This document shows, piece by piece, positions 47,793 to 56,663 of a stretch of 64,000 bases of DNA. This DNA is from CAYRVX01 sp964642165. GTDB taxonomy: Bacteria; Planctomycetota; Phycisphaerae; SM23-33. Below the pieces are notes generated by a model, which saw nothing but the letters and a program-made list of their open reading frames with translations, was not told the DNA's origin and did not search any database. A program made the position numbers and the translations under genes. Every line of letters starts with the position of its first letter. Position 1 is the stretch's first letter. The stretch is taken from the NCBI GenBank assembly GCA_964642165.1, contig CAZXOC010000001.1, forward strand, positions 1 to 64,000, in the 5' to 3' direction.

Positions 47793-47821
47793 CCCGCCGG
47801 GCACGGCGCCCGGCGGGTCTT
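47793..47821 (+). terminator. intrinsic terminator of the giant exoprotein gene
   Basis: CCCGCCGGGC (47793-47802), loop ACGGC, GCCCGGCGGG (47808-47817): a perfect 10-bp stem followed by TCTT. It lies 53 nt after the stop codon. Confidence 0.65.
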
Positions 47822-47862
47822 GCATTCCCGGGCCCCCACGTGCCGTCCCCGTTCCTGGCCGA

Positions 47863-47891
47863 TTGACAGGCCGCCGGCGCTGCGCCAGAAT
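47863..47891 (+). promoter_or_regulatory. sigma-70-type promoter upstream of the ThuA-like gene
   Basis: Perfect TTGACA (47863-47868), 17-nt spacer, CAGAAT (47886-47891, four of six). It sits between the terminator of the exoprotein gene and the ThuA-like gene, giving a leader of about 140 nt. Confidence 0.6.
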
Positions 47892-48037
47892 GCCTGGGCG
47901 AACTGCGACGACGCCGCGCCGCTGGCGGACTTCCTGATGCCGGGCAACGTGGCGACGCCGCGCCGCACCGGGCGTATCGCGAGGGCCGGTCGCTGTGAGC
48001 GCCCGGATCGGCGAGCCCGGAAGGCAAAGGAGCAGCG

Positions 48038-48955
48038 ATGATGCCCGCGCTTCGCAGCGGAGTTGTGCTGATGGTCCTGGCGACGGCGATTCCCGCCGGC
48101 GCCCAACGGGCCAGGCCCAAGAAGGACATTCGCATGCCCACCGGACAGGAGATCGCGAGGATACAGGCCGCCGCGCCGGCCAAGGCGCCGGCCAAGCCCG
48201 CCAAGCCCCGCAAGGTGCTCGTCTGGGGGCACGTCTGGACGCACCTGCCGAACCCGTTCGCCAACGAGGCGCTCAAGATCCTCGGGCGCAAGACCGGCGC
48301 GTTCGAGGCGACCGTCAGCGACGACCCCAACCTGCTGCTGCCCGACAGCATCCGCCAGTTCGACGCGGTCGTGATGAACAACATCCACGAGCGCGAGCCG
48401 TTCCTGCCGGCCGACCTGGGCAAGCTGCCCAAGGCCCGGCAGGACGCCGCGCGACAGCGCGATCGGGCCGTCAAGAAGAGCCTGCTGGCCTTCGTCAAGG
48501 GCGGGCGGGGCCTGGCGGGCATTCACGCCGCGACGGCCGCCTGCCAGAAGTGGCCCGAGTACGGCGAGATGATCGGCGGCTACTACGGCGGCCACATCAT
48601 GCAGGACGTCGTGATCCGCAACGAAGAGCCCGGCCACCCCCTCAACGCGTGCCTCGACGGCAAGGGCTGGCGGATCCGCGACGAGGTCTACCTCTTCCGC
48701 GCCCCGTATGACCGCCGGAAGCTGCGGGTGCTGCTGAGCCTCGACCTGAGCCAGATGACCGATCCCGGCAAGCGGGCCGACAAGGACTACGCCGTCAGTT
48801 GGGTCCGCCCGTACGGCAAGGGGCGGGTCTTCTACTGCACGCTGGGGCACTGCCCGGAGACGTACTGGAACGGGCTGTTCCTCCGGCACGTCCTGGCGGG
48901 CATCCAGTTCGCGACGGGCGACCTGAAGGCCGACGCCGCCCCGCGCGGCAAGTAG
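48038..48955 (+). CDS. exported ThuA-like domain protein
   Basis: 305 aa with signal peptide MMPALRSGVVLMVLATAIPAGAQ and AAGGAG before the ATG. From about residue 62 a ThuA-like, class I glutamine-amidotransferase-type fold is visible: 'KVLVWGHVWTHLPNPFANEA', 'FDAVVMNNIHEREP', 'LLAFVKGGRGLAGIHAATAA', 'GYYGGHIMQDVVI', 'HPLNACLDGKGWRIRDEVYL' and 'PYGKGRVFYCTLGHCPETYW'. This is the ThuA group typical of planctomycetes, thought to act in trehalose or other sugar metabolism, though the activity is not well defined. It has its own promoter after the giant exoprotein gene. Confidence 0.85.
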   Translation: MMPALRSGVVLMVLATAIPAGAQRARPKKDIRMPTGQEIARIQAAAPAKAPAKPAKPRKVLVWGHVWTHLPNPFANEALKILGRKTGAFEATVSDDPNLLLPDSIRQFDAVVMNNIHEREPFLPADLGKLPKARQDAARQRDRAVKKSLLAFVKGGRGLAGIHAATAACQKWPEYGEMIGGYYGGHIMQDVVIRNEEPGHPLNACLDGKGWRIRDEVYLFRAPYDRRKLRVLLSLDLSQMTDPGKRADKDYAVSWVRPYGKGRVFYCTLGHCPETYWNGLFLRHVLAGIQFATGDLKADAAPRGK

Positions 48956-49021
48956 CCGGCCGATCCCCGTCGGCGGCGCGACCGGACAGGCCGCACGTCC
49001 GCCGCGCATCGCACGCGGCTC

Positions 49022-49038
49022 CCGGCGGGTACCGCCGG
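49022..49038 (+). terminator. possible hairpin between ThuA-like gene and corA
   Basis: CCGGCGG, loop GTA, CCGCCGG: 7-bp perfect stem 66 nt after the ThuA stop. No U-run. Confidence 0.3.
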
Positions 49039-49086
49039 CCCGCGCCGTGTCGGCTGTGCGAGGCCCGCGAGCCAAGGAGAACCCGA

Positions 49087-50151
49087 ATGGCAGCAGACCA
49101 CGGGACGTCGAGCCCGCATGCCCGGCGGCCGAAGCCCGGCGCGCCGCCCGGCACGCTCCTTGTCGGGCCCGAGTCGCGAGCCCCAGTGATTCGGGTGCTG
49201 GCCTACGGGCCCGACGCCGTCCACGAGCAGGAGATCGACGACCTCCAGGCCATCGGCCCGCTGCTGGAGCAGTGGCCCGTCGTCTGGGTGAACGTCGACG
49301 GGCTGGGCGACGAAGCGACGCTCCAGGGGCTGGGAGAGATGTTCGGCCTGCACCGGCTGGCGCTGGAGGACGTCACGCATGTGCCGCAGCGCCCCAAGGC
49401 CGAGCAGTACGGCCAGACGCTCTTCCTGGTCACCCACATGCTGTCGCTTGACGAGCGCCTCCAGGCCGAGCAGCTCAGCCTCTTCCTGACGGACCGGGCC
49501 GTCGTCACGTTCCAGGAGCGCCGCGGCGACTGCCTGAACCCGGTGCGCCACCGGATCCGCCAGGGGGTCGGGCGGATCCGCGCCGCGGGCAGCGACTACC
49601 TCGCCTACGCGCTGCTGGACACCATCCTCGACCACCACTTCCCGGTCCTGGAGGCCTACGGGGAGCGCCTCGCGGCCCTGGAGGAGCAGATGACGCAGGA
49701 AGCGAACGTCCAGGTCGTCTCCCGCGTCCGGCAGGCCAAACGTGAGCTGCTGATGCTCCGCCGGATCGCCTGGCCGCAGCGCGACGCCGTCAACTGGCTC
49801 CTGCGTGAGGAGACGCCGTTGATCGGGGCGGAGACGCGGCCGTACCTGCGCGACTGCTACGACCACGTCACCCGGGTGATCGACGTGCTGGAGACCTACC
49901 GCGAGCTGGCGAGCGACCTGATGGGCATGCACCTGTCCATCGTCAGCAACCAGATGAACGCCGTCATGAAGACGCTCACCGTGATGGCGGCCATCTTCAT
50001 CCCCCTGACCTTCGTCGCCGGCATCTACGGGATGAACTTCGACTGGATGCCCGAGCTGAAGCAGCCGTGGGGCTACCCGGCCGCGCTGGGCGTCATGGCA
50101 GCCGTCGCCGGCGGGATGGTCCTCTACTTCTGGAAGAAGAAATGGCTCTGA
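49087..50151 (+). CDS. corA: magnesium/cobalt transporter CorA
   Basis: 354 aa, the usual length of CorA. The ATG at 49087 has AAGGAG 7 nt upstream; the frame is open upstream but runs through the ThuA gene. The N-terminal cytoplasmic alpha/beta domain contains 'WPVVWVNVDGLGDEATLQGL'. Long stalk helices follow. Two C-terminal helices are joined by the universal G-M-N signature in 'FVAGIYGMNFDWMPELKQPW', and the protein ends KKKWL. CorA pentamers let Mg2+ (or Co2+) in across the inner membrane. The last 10 nt overlap the start of the MscS-type channel gene, so the two are translationally coupled. Confidence 0.92.
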   Translation: MAADHGTSSPHARRPKPGAPPGTLLVGPESRAPVIRVLAYGPDAVHEQEIDDLQAIGPLLEQWPVVWVNVDGLGDEATLQGLGEMFGLHRLALEDVTHVPQRPKAEQYGQTLFLVTHMLSLDERLQAEQLSLFLTDRAVVTFQERRGDCLNPVRHRIRQGVGRIRAAGSDYLAYALLDTILDHHFPVLEAYGERLAALEEQMTQEANVQVVSRVRQAKRELLMLRRIAWPQRDAVNWLLREETPLIGAETRPYLRDCYDHVTRVIDVLETYRELASDLMGMHLSIVSNQMNAVMKTLTVMAAIFIPLTFVAGIYGMNFDWMPELKQPWGYPAALGVMAAVAGGMVLYFWKKKWL

Positions 50152-53100
50152 TCCACCGAACCTCGACGGCGGCGCGGCCCGGGCGCGCGGCGCGGCACCG
50201 GGGACCGTGGGCGGCGGGGGCCGTCCTGCTGGCCTTGGCGGCGTCGCTGCCGGCCCAGGCGGGCCCGGGGACGCGGCCCACGACGGTGCCGACGGTGGGC
50301 ACGGGCTCGCCCACAACGCAGGCCGTCCAGGCGCAGATCGCACGCCTCGCCCAGGTCAAGGACCTGGACCCGGCCGTCCGCGCCAAGGCCACGGACGCCT
50401 ACAAGCAGGCGCTGGCGCAGCTCCAGGTAGCCCGGGAGTGGCGCTCGAAGGCGGCGGCGTTCGAGGCCGCGGCGAAGCAGGCCCCTGGGAAGCTCGCGGC
50501 GGCCCGGAAGCAGTTGTCGTCGTCGGCGTCGCAGCCGGCCGCCACGGCTCCCGCCGAGGCGCCCCTCGCGGAGCTGGAACAGCTCCTCGCCGCCGCGTCC
50601 GCCGAGGTGACGGCGGCGACGAAGGCGCAGGCGGACCTGGCGGGCGAGCCCAAGCGGCGTGCCGATCGCCGGCTGGCCATTCCCAAGCTCGTGGCGGCGG
50701 CCCAGCAGAGGCTGGACGAGATCGACAAGCAGCTTGCCGCCATCCCGAAGGACGATCCGCCGGAACTGGCAGCCGCCCAACGTGCCCTCCTGGAGGCGCA
50801 GAAGGAGGCGACGCGGCAGGAGATCGACGCCTGCCAGAAGGAGCTGGCCAGCTACGACGCCGAGCGGGAGCTGCTGACGGCGAACGCCGACCTGGCCAGC
50901 CGCCGGCTCGCCCGGGCCGAGACACGCCGCAAGGGCCTCCAGGAGCTCGTCGAGCGGCGCGGCAGGGAGGAGGCCGACCGGGCCGCGCGCGAAGCGGAGC
51001 AGGCGGCCATGCGGGCCGCCAGGACGCATCCCGTCCTTCAGGGACTCGCCCAGGTGAACGTCCAGTTGGCGGACGAACGGAGCGACGCGAACGGCCCGGC
51101 CGCCAGGATCTCCGCCGCCAGCCAGACGCTCGAGAACGTCAAGGAGCTCCTGAAGCGCCGGCAAGAGGAGCTTCGCAGCCTGATCGAGAAGGAGAAGGCC
51201 GTCGGCAAGACGGCGACGTTCGGGGTCCTCCTGCGGAAACAGCAGGCCGAGATGACCGACGTCCGCCAGTACCGCCGGCGTGCCCGGACGCGGCAGGAAG
51301 AGATCTCGGCGGCCCATCTGCGGCTGATCGAGCTGCAGGAGCGCCGCGCCGCCCTGTCGGACATCGACGCGGCGGTCGGCAAGACCGTCGCCGCGCTGCC
51401 GTCGTCGGTCCCGGCGGCCCAGCGGGATCGCATCCGGCGCGCGGCGCGGGAGCTGCTGGAGGACCGGCGCAAGAGCCTCGACGCCTTGATCCGGGACTAC
51501 GAGGCCTACTTCGGGAAGCTCATCGACCTGGACGTGCAGGCGCGGGCGCTCGTGGCCAAGGCCGAGGAGCTCGCCGCCTACATCGACGAGCGCGTCCTGT
51601 GGATCCGCAGCGCCGAGCCCGTCGGTTGGCCGACCCTCGCCAATGCCGTCCCGGCCGCCAAGTGGCTCCTCGGTCCCGACACCTGGCGGGACGGCGCGCG
51701 GGCCCTCTATGTCGACGCGCGGCAAGGCCCGCTCACCGTGGCGGCCGGCCTGCTGGCCCTGGCGGGGCTGCTGCTGCTTCGGCGGCGACTTGGCCACACG
51801 CTGGGGCAGACCGGCGAGGCCGCCGGCCGGGGCACGGCCGCGGGGTTCCTGCCCACGCTGCTGGCGCTGGTCATCAGCATCGTGCGGGCCGTCACGCTGC
51901 CCGGCTTCCTGTGGTTGGTGGCCTGGCGGCTGGCCGCATCGCCCGGAGCGACGGATCCCGTCCGGGCCGTCGCCGCCGGGCTGAGGGCCTCCGTCGCGGT
52001 CTGGATCACGTTCGGCCTCCTGGTCGAGGTGTGCCGCTCGAACGGCCTGGCCCGCGCCCACTTCCATTGGCCGGTCAGCCGCGTCGAGCCGCTGCGGCGG
52101 ACCCTACGCGTGGCCACGCCCATCCTCGCCGTCCTGGGCTTCCTCCTCGCCGCCATGGAATGGCAGGGCAACGAGGCGTGGAAGAACTCGCTGGGGCGCC
52201 TGGGGCTGATCGGCTTCCTGGTGGTGCTGGCCGTCTTCGTCCAGCGGCTCCTGAGGCCGAAGCGGGGGGCGTCGGCGGCGAGCGGAGCCGGCGGCCGCTC
52301 GGGACGGCCCGCCGGCCTGCGACTCACCTGGTACCTGCTGGCCGTCGCGGCGCCCGCGCTGCTGGCGCTGCTCGCCGCGGTCGGCTTCCACTACACCGCC
52401 GTCCACCTGACGGGGCGCCTGGCGATGACGTTCTGGCTGATCGTGGGTCTGGTGCTCCTGAACGGGCTGGCCCTGCGGTGGATGGGCGTGGCCTTCCGCC
52501 GGCTGGCGCTGCGCCGCGCGCGGCAGCAGGCGGCGGCCCGGGCGGCGGCGGCCGATCCGGAGGCCCCGGCCGCCGAGGAACCCGAGGCGCCGGAAGAGGA
52601 GATCCGGCTGGACCGGATCAGCAAACAGACCCGCCAGTCGCTCCGAAGCGCCCTGGTCATCGCGGCGATCCTCGGGGCGTGGGGTATCTGGGCGGACTCC
52701 CTGCCGGCCCTGGCGGCGCTGCGCCGCGTCGAGCTGTGGGAACACACCGTCACGACGACCGTCGAGACCGCCGCCCCCGACGGGACCGCCGCCCGGCAGA
52801 CCGTCGAGCGTGCCGAGCCCGTCACCCTCGCGGACGCGGGACTCGCCGTCCTGGTGGTCGTCGTCACCGTGGTGGCGGCGCGGAACGTCCCGGGCCTGCT
52901 GGCGGTCATCGTCCTCCAGCGGATCCAGCTCGACGCCGGCGTCCGCTACGCCACCGGCGCGATCCTCCGGTACGTCATCGGCGTGACCGGCACGATCCTC
53001 GCCTTCCACTTCATCGGCATCGGCTGGTCGAGCGTGCAGTGGCTCGTGGCGGCGATGACCGTCGGCCTGGGCTTCGGCCTCCAGGAGATCTTCGCCAACT

Positions 53101-53657
53101 TCGTCTCCGGTCTGATCATCCTCTTCGAGCGACCGATCCGCATCGGCGACACGGTGACGATCGGCGAGACGGCCGGCACGGTGACCCGCATCCGCATCCG
53201 CGCCACGACCATCACCGACTGGGACCGCAAGGAGCTGATCGTCCCCAACAAGGAGTTCGTCACCGGGAGGCTGGTGAACTGGTCCCTGTCGGACAAGGTG
53301 TTGCGCGTCATCCTGCGCGTGGGGATCGCCTACGGGTCGGACACGGACCTGGCCGAGAAGCTCCTCTACGAGAAGGCCGGCGAGCATCCCCTCGTGCTGG
53401 GCGACCCGAAGCCCGTGGTCCTGTTCTCGCAGTTCGGGGACAACTCGCTGAACTTCGAGCTGCGCGTCTACATCACCGGCATCGAGCACTACCTGAAGGT
53501 CTGGCACGACCTGAACATGGCGATCGACCGGGCGTTCCGCCAGGCAGGCATCACGATCGCCTTCCCGCAGCAGGACGTGCATCTGGACACGCTCCAGCCG
53601 CTGGAGATCCGCGTCCTGCCGATGGACCGCGCCGCCGGGGACCGCGCCGACGACTGA
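50142..53657 (+). CDS. large MscS/MscK-type mechanosensitive channel
   Basis: 1,171 aa, close to E. coli MscK (1,120). The ATG lies inside the corA end (10-nt overlap). Signal peptide to about residue 38; a long coiled-coil periplasmic region (about 60-470; 'KRRQEELRSLIEKEKAVGKT'); about ten hydrophobic helices (about 530-960). The MscS core follows: pore helix region 'AAMTVGLGFGLQEIFANFVS', 'LFERPIRIGDTVTIGETAGT', the beta domain 'RIRIRATTITDWDRKELIVP' and 'KEFVTGRLVNWSLSD', and the C-terminal alpha/beta part. Such channels open under membrane tension and release solutes. Pairing with corA suggests co-expression of two ion pathways. Confidence 0.92.
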   Translation: MALIHRTSTAARPGRAARHRGPWAAGAVLLALAASLPAQAGPGTRPTTVPTVGTGSPTTQAVQAQIARLAQVKDLDPAVRAKATDAYKQALAQLQVAREWRSKAAAFEAAAKQAPGKLAAARKQLSSSASQPAATAPAEAPLAELEQLLAAASAEVTAATKAQADLAGEPKRRADRRLAIPKLVAAAQQRLDEIDKQLAAIPKDDPPELAAAQRALLEAQKEATRQEIDACQKELASYDAERELLTANADLASRRLARAETRRKGLQELVERRGREEADRAAREAEQAAMRAARTHPVLQGLAQVNVQLADERSDANGPAARISAASQTLENVKELLKRRQEELRSLIEKEKAVGKTATFGVLLRKQQAEMTDVRQYRRRARTRQEEISAAHLRLIELQERRAALSDIDAAVGKTVAALPSSVPAAQRDRIRRAARELLEDRRKSLDALIRDYEAYFGKLIDLDVQARALVAKAEELAAYIDERVLWIRSAEPVGWPTLANAVPAAKWLLGPDTWRDGARALYVDARQGPLTVAAGLLALAGLLLLRRRLGHTLGQTGEAAGRGTAAGFLPTLLALVISIVRAVTLPGFLWLVAWRLAASPGATDPVRAVAAGLRASVAVWITFGLLVEVCRSNGLARAHFHWPVSRVEPLRRTLRVATPILAVLGFLLAAMEWQGNEAWKNSLGRLGLIGFLVVLAVFVQRLLRPKRGASAASGAGGRSGRPAGLRLTWYLLAVAAPALLALLAAVGFHYTAVHLTGRLAMTFWLIVGLVLLNGLALRWMGVAFRRLALRRARQQAAARAAAADPEAPAAEEPEAPEEEIRLDRISKQTRQSLRSALVIAAILGAWGIWADSLPALAALRRVELWEHTVTTTVETAAPDGTAARQTVERAEPVTLADAGLAVLVVVVTVVAARNVPGLLAVIVLQRIQLDAGVRYATGAILRYVIGVTGTILAFHFIGIGWSSVQWLVAAMTVGLGFGLQEIFANFVSGLIILFERPIRIGDTVTIGETAGTVTRIRIRATTITDWDRKELIVPNKEFVTGRLVNWSLSDKVLRVILRVGIAYGSDTDLAEKLLYEKAGEHPLVLGDPKPVVLFSQFGDNSLNFELRVYITGIEHYLKVWHDLNMAIDRAFRQAGITIAFPQQDVHLDTLQPLEIRVLPMDRAAGDRADD

Positions 53658-53729
53658 TTCGCCGCCTGCACCCGACGCGCCGTGCCTCCTCCCGGGGCGA
53701 ATCGTAGGCTCCCTGAGGAGGGACAGCCG

Positions 53730-53960
53730 ATGAACACGATCGGTCCGGCCATGCCGTCGGCGCTGTCGGCGGCTGCTCGCGCGGTCCGCGAGCACGTCGC
53801 GCAGTACGAGGAAGCCGCCACGCGCCTCGCCAACGGCAGCGAGACGTTCCTCGACGACGTGGTCGAGATGAAGAAGGCCGAGGCCGGCGTGAAGATCGGC
53901 GCCGCCGTGGCCCGCGCGGCCATGGACACCCAGGGGTACATCCTGGACGTGCTGGCCTGA
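53730..53960 (+). CDS. small helical protein, motility-protein-like
   Basis: 76 aa from an ATG with GAGGAGGGA about 9 nt upstream. It is all helical: 'AARAVREHVAQYEEAATRLA', then 'FLDDVVEMKKAEAGVKIGAA', ending 'AMDTQGYILDVLA'. The second half loosely recalls YjfB-like proteins and the C-terminal helix of flagellar rod proteins (D-x-V-x-M-K-x-A-E ... K), but no flagellar genes are nearby. A strong hairpin follows. Function unknown. Confidence 0.6.
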   Translation: MNTIGPAMPSALSAAARAVREHVAQYEEAATRLANGSETFLDDVVEMKKAEAGVKIGAAVARAAMDTQGYILDVLA

Positions 53961-54012
53961 TCGCACGCCGGCGGCGGACCGGCAGGCCCCCCGCAGACCG
54001 TCTCGACTCCAC

Positions 54013-54043
54013 GGGCCGGCTGTCACGCGGTGACGGTCGGCCC
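54013..54043 (+). terminator. hairpin terminator after the 76-aa gene
   Basis: GGGCCGGCTGTCAC (54013-54026), loop GCG, GTGACGGTCGGCCC (54030-54043): a 14-bp stem with two G-U pairs. The tail GCTCTCCTT is only weakly U-rich. Confidence 0.5.
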
Positions 54044-54093
54044 GCTCTCCTTCCACCGGCCGCACCGTGTGGCGGGGCTCCGCGCGGGGGCGG

Positions 54094-54099
54094 TATAAT
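54094..54099 (+). promoter_or_regulatory. -10 element of the second DUF6288 gene
   Basis: TATAAT 46 nt before the ATG at 54145. No recognisable -35 box (GGCGGG at the expected place). Confidence 0.45.
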
Positions 54100-54144
54100 G
54101 GGCGCCGCAGCCGAACCAACACCGTTCGAGGAGCGCCCCAGAAC

Positions 54145-56625
54145 ATGCCTGCAGAGAGATCCACCAAGACGAAGGTCCGCCGGACTCGCCGTCGCCTGGC
54201 GGTCGCGCTCGCCGCGCTGCTGCTCGGCCTCGCCAGCGCGAGCCGCGCCGCGAAGAAGCCGCCCGTCCCCGACCTGACCGCCGGCGGCACCAAAGACAAC
54301 AAGCACGACTGGAACCTCGGGCCCACCGGGGCTCGGGGGTGGATCTGGGGCTGGAAGCTGGAGACCACCGACAGCCGCCAGATCCTCGTTACGAAGGTGG
54401 ACGCCGGCTCGCCGGCCGACGGCGTCCTGCGGGTCGGCGACGTGATCCTGGGCGTCGACGGAAGGGACTTCACGGAAGACGCCCGCAAGAGCTTCGGCCG
54501 CGCCGTCACCCGGGCCGAGGAGCCCGCCCACCGGGGCGTCCTGAAACTGACTCGCTGGCGCGAGGGCAAGCGGCAGGACGTGCGGATCCAGCTCCCCGTC
54601 CTGGGCAGCTACAGCGACACGGCGCCCTTCGGCTGCGCCAAGTCCCGGAAGATCCTGGACGCCGGCTGCCGGCACATCGCCGGGCACATGAAGGGCGGCA
54701 TCGACGGCAAGATCAACGCCCTGGCCCTGCTGGCGTCCGGCCGCAAGGAGTACCTGGGCCTCGTGAGGGACTACGCCCGCCGGGCCGGCCCGCGCGATCT
54801 GAAGCTCAAGCTGCACGGGGGCAGCGGCATGGTTTCCTGGCACTGGGGCTACACGAACCTGCTGCTGACCGAGTACCACCTGGCCACCGGCGACAGGGAG
54901 GTGCTGCCGGCGATCCGGGAGTATTCCCTGAAGATCGCCAGCGGGCAGAGCGGGGTCGGCTCGTGGGGGCACGGCATGGCGTGGCCGCAGTTGAACAACG
55001 GGGCGTTGCACGGCCGGCTCGGGGGGTACGGCGCCCTGAACCAGGCGGGGCTGGTCTGTCACCTCTCGCTGGTCCTGGCCCGGAAGTGCGGCGTGAAGGC
55101 GAGGGTCGTCCAGCAGGCGCTCGAGCGGGCGAACCGGTTCTTCGGCTTCTACATCGGCAAGGGGGCCATTCCCTACGGGGACCACCGCCCGGGCTGGCAG
55201 GTCCACGACGACAACGGGAAGAACTCCATCGGCGCGGTCCTGTTCGACCTGCAAGGGCGGCAGGACGGCGCGCGGTTCTTCAGCCGCATGACCGTGGCGT
55301 CCTACGGCGAGCGGGAACGGGGGCATACGGGCAACTACTTCAGCTTCCTGTGGGGGCCGCTGGGCGCCCGTCGCGCCGGGCCGAAGGCCGCCGCCGCCTT
55401 CCTCCGCGAGCTTCGCTGGACCTTCGACCTCGCGCGGCGCCCGGACGGCAGCTTTCCCTACCAGGGCGGAGCGGGCATGGGCGGCGGCGAGCACAAGTAC
55501 GGCAACTGGGACTGCACCGGCGCGTACCTGCTGGCCGGCGCCCTGCCGCTGCGGAAGCTCTACATCACCGGCAAGGGCACGAGCGCGGCGAACGAGCTGA
55601 CCGACCCCGAGCTGAGCGACGCGATCGAGGCCGGCCGGGGCTTCAGCTCCTGGGACACGGGCATCGCCCCGTACCGACAGAAGGGCCCGTCGGCGCTGCG
55701 GGCCTGCCTGCGGAGCTGGTCGCCGGCGGTGCGCCACCGGGCGGCCGCGGCGCTGGCCGAGAAGCAGGGCGACCCCGTCCCGCCGCTCGTCGCCATGCTG
55801 TCCGACGGCGACCTGACGGCGCGCTACGGCGCCTGCCAGGCGCTGGGGGCCCTCAAGCGCCGGGCCGCCGCGGCCGTGCCCCACCTGACGCGCCTGCTCG
55901 CCCACCGCGACGTGTGGCTGCGCATCCAGGCGTCCTATGCCCTGGCGAGCATCGGCGAGCCCGCCCGCTCGGCCGTGGACGACCTGCTCAAGCTCGCCGC
56001 ACGCCGCGAGGAGGGCGACCCCCGCGAGATGACGCAGCGGTACCTGGCGTTCGGCCTGTTCTACCCGGGCGGCGCGCTGCGCATGGTGGGGCTGCTGTCG
56101 CGGTCCGTGGACGGCGTGGACCGGCGGCTGCTGTACCCGGCCGTGGAGAGGCTCCTCCGCAACCCGGACGGCCGCGCGCGCGGGGCCGTGGGCTCCGTCT
56201 ACAAGCAGCTCAGCTACGAGGAGCTGAAGCCCCTCCTGCCCGCCATCCACCGGGCCATCCTCGAGCCGGCACCGAGCGGCGTGATGTTCGCCAGCGGCAT
56301 TCGGCTGCGGGGGCTGGAACTGCTGGCCAGCCACCGCATTCGGGAGGGCATGCCCCTGTGCCTGAAGGTCATGGAGATCGACAAGTGGGGCAAGCGGCAC
56401 CGCATCGGCGCGTGCCTGAAGATCCTGCGGAGCTACGGCGGGGCGGCCAAGGCCGTGCTGCCCGAGCTGAGGCAGCTCGAGCGGGACCTGCAAAGCCATC
56501 GCGAGGCGCGCGGCCTGACGGAACAGATCGAGGCGGTCCGCCGGACCATCGCCGAGATCGAGGGCGCCACCGACGCGCCGCGGCTCCGCAGCCTCGAGGT
56601 GTCGAAGACCAAGGGCGGCCGGTGA
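54145..56625 (+). CDS. exported DUF6288-type protein with PDZ and HEAT repeats, paralogue
   Basis: 826 aa from the ATG after CGAGGAGCG; signal peptide MPAERSTKTKVRRTRRRLAVALAALLLG. A PDZ domain lies at about 70-165 ('VDAGSPADGVLRVGDVILGV'), then the family's central region with 'GMVSWHWGYTNLLLTEYHLA', 'HGRLGGYGALNQAGLVCHLS' and 'GHTGNYFSFLWGPLGARRAG', matching the gene at 12187 motif for motif. The C-terminal 300 residues are HEAT-like ('RHRAAAALAEKQGDPVPPLV', 'ARYGACQALGALKRRAAAAV', 'WLRIQASYALASIGEPARSA'). No catalytic residues are identified. It has high GC like its surroundings, unlike the copy in the glycan locus. Confidence 0.78.
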   Translation: MPAERSTKTKVRRTRRRLAVALAALLLGLASASRAAKKPPVPDLTAGGTKDNKHDWNLGPTGARGWIWGWKLETTDSRQILVTKVDAGSPADGVLRVGDVILGVDGRDFTEDARKSFGRAVTRAEEPAHRGVLKLTRWREGKRQDVRIQLPVLGSYSDTAPFGCAKSRKILDAGCRHIAGHMKGGIDGKINALALLASGRKEYLGLVRDYARRAGPRDLKLKLHGGSGMVSWHWGYTNLLLTEYHLATGDREVLPAIREYSLKIASGQSGVGSWGHGMAWPQLNNGALHGRLGGYGALNQAGLVCHLSLVLARKCGVKARVVQQALERANRFFGFYIGKGAIPYGDHRPGWQVHDDNGKNSIGAVLFDLQGRQDGARFFSRMTVASYGERERGHTGNYFSFLWGPLGARRAGPKAAAAFLRELRWTFDLARRPDGSFPYQGGAGMGGGEHKYGNWDCTGAYLLAGALPLRKLYITGKGTSAANELTDPELSDAIEAGRGFSSWDTGIAPYRQKGPSALRACLRSWSPAVRHRAAAALAEKQGDPVPPLVAMLSDGDLTARYGACQALGALKRRAAAAVPHLTRLLAHRDVWLRIQASYALASIGEPARSAVDDLLKLAARREEGDPREMTQRYLAFGLFYPGGALRMVGLLSRSVDGVDRRLLYPAVERLLRNPDGRARGAVGSVYKQLSYEELKPLLPAIHRAILEPAPSGVMFASGIRLRGLELLASHRIREGMPLCLKVMEIDKWGKRHRIGACLKILRSYGGAAKAVLPELRQLERDLQSHREARGLTEQIEAVRRTIAEIEGATDAPRLRSLEVSKTKGGR

Positions 56626-56663
56626 GGCCGGCGGCCCGGGCCGGGCCCGCGCCGGGTCGCGGC

